A stretch of 16,733 bases of DNA, taken from contig CAYWKH010000044.1 in NCBI GenBank assembly GCA_964458805.1, positions 1 to 16,733 on the forward strand. Reading direction: 5' to 3'. How positions within the stretch are numbered: position 1 is the first letter of the stretch; each line of letters starts with the position of its first letter. The position numbers and the translations under genes are program-made. The notes beneath the pieces were generated by a model, which saw nothing but the letters and a program-made list of their open reading frames with translations, did no database searches and was not told where the DNA came from. This stretch comes from JAAYLU01 sp964458805 (GTDB taxonomy: Bacteria > Synergistota > Synergistia > Synergistales > Aminobacteriaceae). Shown one piece after another: positions 1-6,653 of this stretch.

Positions 1-192
1 CAGGTGTCGCATCACCACGCCAATTTCATAGTCAACACGGGCGGTGCCACCGCCGGTGACGTCCTGTCGCTGATAGGAGAGGTGAGAGGGCGGGTCCACG
101 CCAGGATCGGGGCGTGGCTCGCCTGCGAGGTGCGCTACGTGGCGCCGAACGGTGTCGTAGTGCCCGCGTCCGAGGCGTGCGGCGAGCTCTAG
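1..192 (+). CDS. murB: UDP-N-acetylmuramate dehydrogenase, C-terminal fragment (5' end outside window)
   Basis: Only the last 63 residues are visible, in frame from base 1 to a TAG stop. They match the C-terminal substrate-binding domain of MurB, the flavoenzyme that reduces UDP-GlcNAc-enolpyruvate to UDP-MurNAc in peptidoglycan synthesis. The key stretch is VSHHHANFIVNTGGATAGDV, corresponding to the usual VSxKHAxFIVNxGxATAxDV, followed by a helix and the closing LxxEVRxV strand. The Lys usually found before HA is His here (residues 5-6). A GTG at position 4 is an internal valine and not a start. The FAD-binding part and catalytic Ser lie upstream of the window. With ddl at 4230 the neighbourhood has a cell-wall flavour, though the two genes are far apart and probably not co-transcribed. 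Confidence 0.88.
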   Translation, partial: QVSHHHANFIVNTGGATAGDVLSLIGEVRGRVHARIGAWLACEVRYVAPNGVVVPASEACGEL

Positions 193-212
193 CCCGCCTT
201 GGAACCAGCCCG

Positions 213-244
213 CCCCGACGAATTGTCCGCCGGGGATTGTTTTT
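213..244 (+). terminator. candidate intrinsic terminator after murB
   Basis: Arms at 213-220 (CCCCGACG) and 228-235 (CGCCGGGG) pair with a single A-C mismatch around a 7-nt loop and are followed by ATTGTTTTT at 236-244. It begins 21 nt after the murB stop. The T tract overlaps the -35 of the candidate proC promoter, so the two signals are packed together. The stem is short and imperfect, hence the moderate confidence. Confidence 0.5.
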
Positions 245-264
245 CGCGACGCGTTTGATATACT
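237..264 (+). promoter_or_regulatory. candidate sigma-70 type promoter for proC
   Basis: TTGTTT at 237-242 and TATACT at 259-264 are separated by 16 nt. A transcript from here would start near 271 and leave a leader of about 60 nt before proC. The area is clearly AT-richer than its surroundings. This is pattern recognition only. Confidence 0.4.
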
Positions 265-332
265 CTCCCTCATACAAAAACGGCACTCACCGGATCTCCC
301 GATGAGGACCGCGATCACGGGAGGTTCTGCGT

Positions 333-1151
333 ATGATGAGCGAGAGTTTGCGCGTAGCAATTATTGGAGCGGGAAACATCGGCCTGAGCATCGCCAAGGG
401 GCTTGTCCAGTCCGGGCACTTCGACCCGGGCAGGATAACCCTGGCGAGGCGCCGCGTCCACCTGCTTGAGGACTACAGGGCGCAGGGCTTCAGGGTCACC
501 GACGACAACATCGCCGCAGTGAACGAATCCGACGTCGTCTTAGTATCGGTCGAGCCCCAGATAGTCGACGGTGTCCTCGGGCAGATAGCCCCGGCTCTCG
601 ACTTCGACAGGCACATACTGATCTCCGTGGTGACCGGGATTTCCATCAGGCAGATCGAGGAGAGGGTTGGAAAGCCGATGCGCATAGCGAGGGCGATGCC
701 CAACACCGCCATCGCGGTCAGGGAGTCGATGACCTGCATAGCGAGCAACGGGCCGGACGACAGGGCGCTGGACATGGCCAGGGAGCTGTTCAACGACGTG
801 GGAAAGACCCTAAGGATACGCGAGGAAGACATGCTGGCCGCCACCGCCCTGGGTGCGTGCGGGATCGCCTACTTCCTTCGCGCCGTCAGGGCCGCTTCCC
901 AGGGAGGAATAGAGGTCGGTCTGTCGGCCAAGAATGCCCTGGCGATGGCGGTGCAGACCGCGAAGGGCGCGGCATGCCTGCTATCCGTCGGCGGCACCCA
1001 CCCGGAGAGCGAGATAGACAAGGTCACCACGCCGAACGGCTGCACCATCTCCGGGCTCAACAGCATGGAGCACGAGGGATTCAGCTCGGCTATGATACGC
1101 GGCATAACCGTCTCCGCGGAGAAGGCCGCCAGGCTGTACCGCGAGGGGTAG
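333..1151 (+). CDS. proC: pyrroline-5-carboxylate reductase-like protein
   Basis: 272 residues, the usual ProC length. The family reduces 1-pyrroline-5-carboxylate to proline with NAD(P)H in the cytoplasm. The N-terminus has the Rossmann dinucleotide motif GAGNIG (about residues 12-17). Further on are VSVEPQ (usual form VKPQ), the RAMPNT signature, and a C-terminal dimerisation domain containing TTPNGCTISGLNSMEHEGF. The classic SGSGPAY loop reads LGACGIAY, a variant I associate with a ProC-like subgroup seen for example in Bacteroidetes, so substrate specificity is slightly less certain than for canonical ProC. GGGAGG at 319-324 precedes two in-frame ATGs (333 and 336); the first is used. It stands alone, converging with the MATE gene 8 nt downstream. 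Confidence 0.85.
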   Translation: MMSESLRVAIIGAGNIGLSIAKGLVQSGHFDPGRITLARRRVHLLEDYRAQGFRVTDDNIAAVNESDVVLVSVEPQIVDGVLGQIAPALDFDRHILISVVTGISIRQIEERVGKPMRIARAMPNTAIAVRESMTCIASNGPDDRALDMARELFNDVGKTLRIREEDMLAATALGACGIAYFLRAVRAASQGGIEVGLSAKNALAMAVQTAKGAACLLSVGGTHPESEIDKVTTPNGCTISGLNSMEHEGFSSAMIRGITVSAEKAARLYREG

Positions 1152-1159
1152 CGATCGGC

Positions 1160-2518
1160 TCAGGCGGGGGTCGCCTCCGCGGTCAGGCTGTTTCTCATCT
1201 CCCGCCGGAAGAAGAAGAGCGTCACGAAGAAGGAGAGGGAGTCCGCAAGGGGGAAGGCCAGCCAGACCCCGTCCGTCGACCTTAGAAGCGCGGGCAGTAG
1301 CAGCACGAAGGGTATGAGCAGCAGCACCTGGCGCGACAGGGAGAGTATGAAAGCCGGGCGCGCCTTGCCGAGCGCCTGGAACATCGCCGAGCCGACCATC
1401 TGGAAGCCGATGAAGAAGAAAGCGCCGGTGATTATCCGCATCGCGCGTGTCCCCTCGAGTATGAGGGTGCGGTCCGTCGTGAAGATGGCGAATATCTGCG
1501 CGGGGAAGATCTGCGTCGTCAGAAAGGCGCAGAACGCGAGCAGCGTCGCGCTGGCCAGCGCAAGACTGACGGCGGTGCGGGCCTGCCTGATCCTGCCCGC
1601 CCCGTAGTTGTACCCCAGTATCGGCTGGAAGCCCTGCGCTATCCCCATCATCGGCATGAAGAAGAAGGACAGCCCCCGGTGAATCACCCCGTATACCGCG
1701 ACATGAAGATCGCCTCCCCAGCGGATCAGCGCCGCGTTTATCAGCACCATGGACAGGCTCCCCGCCGCCATGCGGGTGAACTCCGACAGGCCGATCGCGG
1801 TTATCTCGCGCAGAAGCGACGCTCTCGGGATCAGGAAGCGGGCCTTGATCCTCAGGCTGCCGCGGCCGCTGCAGAAGTAGCCGAAGATCCAGACGAACAT
1901 CGTGAACTGCGATATCACCGTAGCCGCCGCGGCCCCCCAGACGCCCCACCCGAAGACGAAGATGAACACCGGGTCGAGGATGATGTTCAGGATGGCCGAG
2001 ATGAGCAGCGACATCATGGCGATGCGGGCCCTGCCCTCGGCGCGCGCCATGTGGTTGCCCGCCATGCCGAACATCTGGAAAGGCATGCCGAACAGTATAA
2101 CGGACAGGTAGTCCCTGGCGTGCGGAAGGATGGCCTCGCTCGCGCCGAACAGGGAGAGCAGCTCGTCGATGAAGATCATAGGCACGACGAGCATCACCAC
2201 GCCCACCATCAGCGAGAATGCCGTCGTGGCCCCCAGAGCGCGCTCCGCTCTGTCGATGTCGCCGGCCCCCAGGCTCCTCGAGATTACGGACGAACCCCCT
2301 ATGCCCGCCATTATGGACATGGCCCCGCCCAGGAACTGTATCGGGAAGCAGATCATCACCGCCGCCAACCCCGCCGGTCCCACCCCGTGGCCGATGAAGA
2401 CCGAGTCGGCTATGTTGTAGGACGCCATCACCAACATCCCGATTATGGACGGGAGGGACAGCCGAAACAGCAGTCTCCCCACCCTGTCCGAATCGAGAAC
2501 ATGTCTATCAGTATTCAC
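1160..2518 (-). CDS. MATE family efflux transporter
   Basis: 452 residues dominated by about 12 hydrophobic segments, the length and topology of MATE (multi-antimicrobial extrusion) cation-coupled exporters in the inner membrane. The N-terminal lobe opens with a short cytoplasmic tail, then LLFRLSLPSIIGMLVMASYN, typical of the family's first helix. The repeat-boundary segment GIAQGFQPILGYNYGAG is the characteristic MATE (Q)P(I)xGYNYGA motif in the second lobe. The start is GTG at 2516-2518, chosen because GGAGG lies 6 nt upstream (complement of 2525-2529). It begins only 21 nt after the cheD stop and is probably the last gene of the hemerythrin-cheC-cheD operon, an unexpected partner. The exported substrate cannot be predicted; a drug, a metabolite or Na+/H+-coupled cation export are all possible. 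Confidence 0.93.
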   Translation of the reverse strand: MNTDRHVLDSDRVGRLLFRLSLPSIIGMLVMASYNIADSVFIGHGVGPAGLAAVMICFPIQFLGGAMSIMAGIGGSSVISRSLGAGDIDRAERALGATTAFSLMVGVVMLVVPMIFIDELLSLFGASEAILPHARDYLSVILFGMPFQMFGMAGNHMARAEGRARIAMMSLLISAILNIILDPVFIFVFGWGVWGAAAATVISQFTMFVWIFGYFCSGRGSLRIKARFLIPRASLLREITAIGLSEFTRMAAGSLSMVLINAALIRWGGDLHVAVYGVIHRGLSFFFMPMMGIAQGFQPILGYNYGAGRIRQARTAVSLALASATLLAFCAFLTTQIFPAQIFAIFTTDRTLILEGTRAMRIITGAFFFIGFQMVGSAMFQALGKARPAFILSLSRQVLLLIPFVLLLPALLRSTDGVWLAFPLADSLSFFVTLFFFRREMRNSLTAEATPA

Positions 2519-2539
2519 AAATTTCCTCCAGTTCTCTGG

Positions 2540-3028
2540 TTAAATCTGGTTCTTCGCCCTGCCGATGGCCCGGATTTCGAGGATGCCCGACTCCGCGAAA
2601 AGGACCACCGTCCGCCCCCAGGTACCGCCGGTGTCCTCCGCGACTATGGGAATTCCGAGGCCGACCAGGGCCTTCCTGCAGGCCTCGACGTTTCGGGAGC
2701 CTATCTTGAGGATTGATTCGCCGCTTCCGCCGACGCTGAACATCTGGGCTCCTCCGGCCATCTTGGCGACCAGGCGCCTGCGGTCTGCGCCGAAGCGGAT
2801 CATCTGGTCCACCAGGTCGGGGACCCCCGAATCGGCGAACTTGGATTTGTTGAAGTTCCCGCCCTTCGCCAGCTCGGTCGACGGCAGCATCACGTGGACC
2901 ATGCCGCCGATTCTCTTTCTCTCGTCGTAGAGGGTCACCCCCACGCACGAGCCTAGCCCCAGCGTCGTGATGCTCTCCGGGTTCACGACCACGCCGGACT
3001 CGGCTATCCCCACTCTAACCGTCCGCAT
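2540..3028 (-). CDS. cheD: chemoreceptor glutamine deamidase CheD
   Basis: 162 residues. CheD deamidates specific glutamines on methyl-accepting chemotaxis proteins and binds CheC, linking receptor adaptation to CheY-P levels. The catalytic triad of Thermotoga-type CheD is visible as Thr22, Cys28 (in LGLGSCVGV) and His45 (in GGMVHVMLP), with the same spacing. The later GGAQMF segment and the TGGTWGRTV stretch are also family features. A TTG at 3043 would add five residues. I prefer ATG at 3028, which has a GGAG upstream and puts the triad within one residue of T. maritima numbering. It overlaps the cheC 3' end by 14 nt, so translation is likely coupled. No receptor or CheA/CheW gene is in the window. 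Confidence 0.94.
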   Translation of the reverse strand: MRTVRVGIAESGVVVNPESITTLGLGSCVGVTLYDERKRIGGMVHVMLPSTELAKGGNFNKSKFADSGVPDLVDQMIRFGADRRRLVAKMAGGAQMFSVGGSGESILKIGSRNVEACRKALVGLGIPIVAEDTGGTWGRTVVLFAESGILEIRAIGRAKNQI

Positions 3029-3644
3029 CTGTCGGGACTCCAAGCGCCGTGAATATCTTGACGAATGACTCGGGGTCGGGCAGGAGGAACAGGCGGCTGG
3101 CGCCCTCCTCGGTTATGGCGCTACCGTCGAGTGAGAGCGCGCCGTCCATCACTATGGCTGTGTCGCCGCTGCGGCCGATCTCCGACAGGCTGAACGCCAG
3201 GATCGCCCCCGCCATGTCCATAGCGAGGGAGGGCACCGACGGGTGAAGCTCGAAGCCCAGGAAGTCGGACAGGGCGGTAATATACGCTCCTATGACGATG
3301 TTACCCACCTCGTGCAGGACCGAGAGCCCCATCTCCGAGAAGCCCTCCTCCTCGACGACGCCGGTCATGTGCCTGACCAGCGCCCGGGCGTCCGGGAGGT
3401 TCATCGTGAACAGGATATTCCCCGATATTCCCCCTTCGATCCGAACGAACACCGTGAGGATCATCCTCTCGGCGCCCCCCACGTACTCCACTATCTCGTT
3501 GAACGGCATGGGGGCGACGCGCGAGACGCTCATGTCGACGGACTTGCCCAGCAGGGACGACAGTGATGTGGCCGCGTTGCCCGCGCCTATGTTGCTTATC
3601 TCCTTCAGCACGTCGAGTTGCATGGCGCCGACCTGTCCGCTCAT
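3015..3644 (-). CDS. cheC: CheY-P phosphatase CheC
   Basis: 209 residues, typical for CheC. CheC dephosphorylates CheY-P and is stimulated by CheD. Both active-site helices of the (D/S)xxxExxN type are intact: D11-E15-N18 in DVLKEISNIGAGNAA, and S108-E112-N115 in SVLHEVGNIVIGAY, so it should be a catalytically competent two-site CheC and not a FliY fragment or CheX. The start ATG (3642-3644) overlaps the TGA of the hemerythrin gene as ATGA, and a GGAGG lies 10 nt upstream inside that gene. ATG at codon 8 is an alternative start. The order hemerythrin-cheC-cheD with overlapping ends indicates one translationally coupled unit. Confidence 0.95.
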   Translation of the reverse strand: MSGQVGAMQLDVLKEISNIGAGNAATSLSSLLGKSVDMSVSRVAPMPFNEIVEYVGGAERMILTVFVRIEGGISGNILFTMNLPDARALVRHMTGVVEEEGFSEMGLSVLHEVGNIVIGAYITALSDFLGFELHPSVPSLAMDMAGAILAFSLSEIGRSGDTAIVMDGALSLDGSAITEEGASRLFLLPDPESFVKIFTALGVPTDADG

Positions 3645-4075
3645 AGGCGCTTAGCCTCCGCGTGCAGGGGGCCGCCGAAGCTGTTGAGGGTGACCGCGAT
3701 CCTCTTGTCCTTCACCATGATGTGGTCCGTGATCCAGTTGTACAGCATGTCCCTGAGCTCCTCGGCCTCCTCACGGGAGATGGGGGCGTTTTTGGCCAGG
3801 AGGCAGTACACGCCGAATACCTTTTTTATGAACCAGCTGTGTTCGTCGCGGTGCTGGTCGAACTGGTCGTAGCAGTTGCGTATCATTATGAGCTCCTCGG
3901 CGCCGAAATGCTGGATCGCGTAGCCCACCAGGTAGTTCACCGTCTCCTCCAGCTTGCGCATGTCGCCCTCGTCCACCGCGCGCGAGAAGCCCGCGAATCG
4001 CTCCACGAGCTTCTTGTGCTGGTCGTCGATGATACCTATGCCAATGGCCAGATCGTCGTTCCACTGAACCTCCAT
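3641..4075 (-). CDS. bacteriohemerythrin (O2-binding non-heme diiron protein)
   Basis: 144 residues, a single-domain hemerythrin. All seven diiron ligands are present with standard spacing: His20 (DDQHKKL), His56 and Glu60 (HFGAE), His75 and His79 (HRDEH), His118 and Asp123 (HIMVKD). Such proteins bind O2 reversibly and act in O2 storage, delivery or sensing in the cytoplasm. There is no fused receptor or signalling domain. The reading frame stays open to 4444, but ATG at 4073-4075 is the start because a GGAGG lies 8 nt before it and homology begins there (MEVQWNDDLAIGIGIIDDQH). It leads an operon with cheC (4-nt ATGA overlap), cheD and a MATE gene. The context suggests O2-responsive chemotaxis; that role is inference. 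Confidence 0.95.
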   Translation of the reverse strand: MEVQWNDDLAIGIGIIDDQHKKLVERFAGFSRAVDEGDMRKLEETVNYLVGYAIQHFGAEELIMIRNCYDQFDQHRDEHSWFIKKVFGVYCLLAKNAPISREEAEELRDMLYNWITDHIMVKDKRIAVTLNSFGGPLHAEAKRL

Positions 4076-4083
4076 ATGCAAAT

Positions 4084-4111
4084 CCTCCCCTCCGGTGCAC
4101 CTCCGGTGCAA
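4084..4111 (-). promoter_or_regulatory. tandemly duplicated ribosome binding site upstream of hemerythrin
   Basis: An 11-nt unit is repeated in tandem at 4090-4100 and 4101-4111, differing only in the last base. Read on the minus strand, each copy carries GGAGG, and a further GGAGG at 4084-4088 sits 8 nt before the ATG. The leader therefore has three closely spaced Shine-Dalgarno-like cores, of which the proximal one is correctly placed. Confidence 0.6.
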
Positions 4112-4142
4112 AAACCTGCGAAAGCGTCCTTTCAATTGTTCT

Positions 4143-4151
4143 ATTGTAGCA
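4143..4151 (-). promoter_or_regulatory. candidate extended -10 promoter for the hemerythrin-cheC-cheD-MATE operon
   Basis: The minus strand reads TGCTACAAT here, i.e. a TGn extension followed by a -10-like TACAAT. No good -35 hexamer is seen at the expected distance. It lies about 70 nt upstream of the hemerythrin start in the divergent region shared with ddl. Confidence 0.35.
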
Positions 4152-4181
4152 GAAAGAGGCGCGGAGTGAGGCGCGTGCGTG

Positions 4182-4187
4182 TATAAT
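4182..4187 (+). promoter_or_regulatory. candidate -10 box for ddl
   Basis: A consensus TATAAT lies 42 nt upstream of the ddl ATG in an otherwise GC-rich stretch. The -35 position (about 4159-4164) does not resemble TTGACA. Confidence 0.4.
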
Positions 4188-4229
4188 ACTTGATCATTCC
4201 GTGGATGTTGAGGAAAGGATTGAACGTAC

Positions 4230-5186
4230 ATGAAGATCACCGTGTTTTTTGGAGGAGAGGGCTCGGAGAGGGAGGTGTCGCTCAGGAGCGGGGCGGCGGT
4301 GGCCTCGGCGCTCATGGAGCGCGGACACGAGGTCTCCGCCGCGGACCTGGCCCGCAGGGAGGATCTGCCCGCGGTTCTTAGGGAGGACACGGTCAAGTTC
4401 GCCTTTATAGCCCTACACGGCGGGTGGGGGGAGGACGGCACCATACAGGCGGCGCTTGAGATGGCCGGGATCCCGTACTCCGGCTCGGGTCACTCCGCCT
4501 GCGCCCTGTCGATGGACAAGGCCGCCGGGAAGGCGGTCTTCAGGCTTAAGGGCATCCCCGTGCCGGATGGAATCGAGGTCGGGAACGGGACCAGCGCACG
4601 GGAGCTGCTCGACGATCCGCACCTCCCTCCGTTGCTGGAGCGGAGCGGGAGGCTTGTCGTGAAGCCCTGCAACCTGGGCAGCACCGTTGGGGTCTCCATC
4701 CTTGCCGGGACCGACCAGCTCGCGGAGGCCCTGGAGGAGGTGTTCGCGGTGGACTCGCGCGCGCTGGTGGAGGAGTACATACCCGGCAGGGAGTTGACCG
4801 TGACCATCCTCGAGAGAAACAGCACCCCGGTCTGCCTGCCTGTCATAGAGATCCAGCCGGTGACCGGCTTTTACGACTACAGCTCCAAGTACACTCCGGG
4901 CGCGTCCGAGTACCTGGTGCCGGCCCCCCTGTCCGATGCCGCCCTGCGGGCGGTGGAGCGCGCGTGCATCACTGCGCATTCATCGCTGGGCTGCAGGTCC
5001 TACAGCAGGGTGGACCTCAGGCTGGACGAGGACGGCCGCCCCTACGTTCTCGAGGTCAACGCCGTCCCGGGAATGACCGCCGGAAGCCTGGTGCCGAGGG
5101 CGGCGGCGGCGGCGGGGATGACCTTCGGGGAGTTCCTGGACGAGGTCATCCTCTCCTCGCTCGCGGCCCGGGGCCTGGCTCAGTAG
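4230..5186 (+). CDS. ddl: D-alanine--D-alanine ligase
   Basis: 318 residues, the normal Ddl length, in the ATP-grasp superfamily. It makes the D-Ala-D-Ala dipeptide for peptidoglycan precursors in the cytoplasm. The N-terminal motif FFGGEGSEREVSLRSG carries Glu15. VVKPCNLGSTVGVS (about 143-156) is the ATP-grasp serine loop. FYDYSSKY includes Lys220-Tyr221, and YSRVDLR plus LEVNAVPGMT supply Arg260, Asp262, Glu275 and Asn277. All sit at a constant +5 offset from the E. coli DdlB catalytic residues, and the retained Tyr argues for D-Ala and not D-lactate as acceptor. The ATG at 4230 has AGGAAAGG shortly upstream. The gene is divergent from hemerythrin, and its stop overlaps the convergent phosphofructokinase stop by 7 nt. 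Confidence 0.95.
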   Translation: MKITVFFGGEGSEREVSLRSGAAVASALMERGHEVSAADLARREDLPAVLREDTVKFAFIALHGGWGEDGTIQAALEMAGIPYSGSGHSACALSMDKAAGKAVFRLKGIPVPDGIEVGNGTSARELLDDPHLPPLLERSGRLVVKPCNLGSTVGVSILAGTDQLAEALEEVFAVDSRALVEEYIPGRELTVTILERNSTPVCLPVIEIQPVTGFYDYSSKYTPGASEYLVPAPLSDAALRAVERACITAHSSLGCRSYSRVDLRLDEDGRPYVLEVNAVPGMTAGSLVPRAAAAAGMTFGEFLDEVILSSLAARGLAQ

Positions 5187-6448
5187 CAGACCACCGGGCG
5201 AAACCGCTCCGAGAACTCCTCCGGGGTCAGCCTGACAGATGCGGCAAGACGGTCCAGCGCCGGGCCGTGCTCCAGGTCTCCCTTCTCCAGGCGTATCATG
5301 TACTCCCTCGCTATCCGGTACTGGATGGACTCGGTGTTCACCCTGCGGACTCGGGTCTTTCCCGTGGCCGGGTCGATGAGCCGGTCGAACGGTATCGGCA
5401 CGATCCTGTTGTCCTGGATCGAGATCAGCGCGTTCGAGCCCCCGTCGCGCAAAAACTCGAATGCCCCGTACCCCAGGTTCCTGGTGTACTCGATGTCGAA
5501 GGCGTTGGGGGGGGCGCATCGAACCTCGTAGCCGACCTCCTTGTTGTTGACCGTCACCTTCAGCCCCAGACCGCGCAGGGCCGACAGCAGCTCCTTCTTC
5601 AGTACGTCCGAGAAGTTTATCTCCGCGTAGCGGATGTGTCCGTGGTCGTCGCGCTCGATGCAGTCGACGGCCTCGAGGTCGTCGGGGTTTATCCTCTCGA
5701 TGAGCCCCTCCGCGGCCACGGCCACGCCGTAGTCCCTGCCGGAGGCAAGACGCTTGACTATCGCGCCGGCGACGATGTCCACGACCAGGGACAGGGGGAT
5801 CTTCTCCGTGCCGGGGAACTCCTCCGGGATCACCGTGAGAGTGGCGCCTGCACTCTTGCCTATGCCCAGCGCGAGGTGTCCGGCCACCCTGCCCATGGCT
5901 ACCACCAGGTACCAGCGTCCCGTAGTCTTGGCATCCTCCATCAGGTTGGACACAATCTGGGTGCCGAGGGAGCGGGCGGTCTCGAACCCGAACGTGGGGA
6001 TGCCCTCCGGAAGCGGAAGGTCGTTGTCGATCGTCTTGGGCACGTGCGCGAACCTGATCGACAGGCCCAGGCTGTTCTTCGCGAAGTCGGAGATGCGCGA
6101 CGCGGCGTAGGCGGTGTCGTCGCCGCCTATCGTGACCAGGTGGGTGACCCCCATTCCCACGAGTGTGTCCACCACGTTCCTCAGGGTCTCCTCGCTCTTG
6201 GCGGGGTTGAAGCGCGACACTCGAAGTACGCTTCCGCCGTCCGAGTGAATCCTGCTCACCGCGTCGATGGTGAGCGGGACGACCTTTCTCTCGCCCCTGC
6301 CCAGGTTTGCGAAACCGTCGTAGACTCCGTACACCTCCCACCCCGACTTCCTGGCCTCGATGGTCACAGAGCTGATCACGCTGTTTATCCCCGGTGCCGG
6401 GCCTCCCCCGCAGACTATTGCGAGTGTGTTCTGCTCCGGAATCGTCAT
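5180..6448 (-). CDS. pfp: PPi-type 6-phosphofructokinase (diphosphate--fructose-6-phosphate 1-phosphotransferase)
   Basis: 422 residues of the phosphofructokinase A superfamily, which interconverts fructose 6-phosphate and fructose 1,6-bisphosphate. Motifs in order are GGGPAPG (14-20), GGDDT (108-112), PKTIDND (137-143) and MGR (185-187). The second Asp of GGDD (Asp111) and the Lys of PKTIDND (Lys138) are the residue pair that marks PPi-dependent enzymes; ATP enzymes have Gly at both. I therefore call it PPi-dependent, which would make this glycolytic step reversible and save ATP, as in many anaerobes. AAGGAGG lies 6 nt before the ATG. It is transcribed alone on the minus strand, divergent from the diguanylate cyclase gene and tail-to-tail with ddl. 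Confidence 0.92.
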   Translation of the reverse strand: MTIPEQNTLAIVCGGGPAPGINSVISSVTIEARKSGWEVYGVYDGFANLGRGERKVVPLTIDAVSRIHSDGGSVLRVSRFNPAKSEETLRNVVDTLVGMGVTHLVTIGGDDTAYAASRISDFAKNSLGLSIRFAHVPKTIDNDLPLPEGIPTFGFETARSLGTQIVSNLMEDAKTTGRWYLVVAMGRVAGHLALGIGKSAGATLTVIPEEFPGTEKIPLSLVVDIVAGAIVKRLASGRDYGVAVAAEGLIERINPDDLEAVDCIERDDHGHIRYAEINFSDVLKKELLSALRGLGLKVTVNNKEVGYEVRCAPPNAFDIEYTRNLGYGAFEFLRDGGSNALISIQDNRIVPIPFDRLIDPATGKTRVRRVNTESIQYRIAREYMIRLEKGDLEHGPALDRLAASVRLTPEEFSERFRPVVCY

Positions 6449-6490
6449 GAGGCGCCTCCTTTCCGAATCGTTTTTTAGCTGCGTGGGGAA

Positions 6491-6499
6491 ATTCTACCA
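6491..6499 (-). promoter_or_regulatory. candidate extended -10 promoter for pfp
   Basis: The minus strand reads TGGTAGAAT, a TGn-extended -10 box, about 45 nt upstream of the pfp ATG. No convincing -35 was found. Confidence 0.35.
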
Positions 6500-6551
6500 C
6501 ATAGGGCGCCGAAGGCCCGCGGCACGCGCTCCAAGAGGGCGGAGCAAGGCT

Positions 6552-6579
6552 TCGACACTGTCCTGTGATAGAATATAAT
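6552..6579 (+). promoter_or_regulatory. candidate sigma-70 type promoter for the diguanylate cyclase gene
   Basis: TCGACA (5 of 6 to the -35 consensus) at 6552-6557 and a perfect TATAAT at 6574-6579 are separated by 16 nt. The leader to the ATG at 6654 would be about 68 nt. Confidence 0.5.
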
Positions 6580-6653
6580 TCGGACACCGGGCAGGTTCTC
6601 CAGGTGCGATTCTTAACAGGCGTTTTGCCTTGGTGTCGAGAGAGGGGTTGCAG

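Noticed and set aside
1679..2716. 345-codon plus-strand frame opposite the MATE gene
   Set aside because: Low-complexity His/Arg/Asp-rich translation typical of an antisense shadow of a hydrophobic gene.
4076..4444. N-terminal extension of the hemerythrin reading frame (about 123 extra residues)
   Set aside because: It runs antisense through the start of ddl, contains no hemerythrin homology, and the ATG at 4075 has a proper ribosome binding site.
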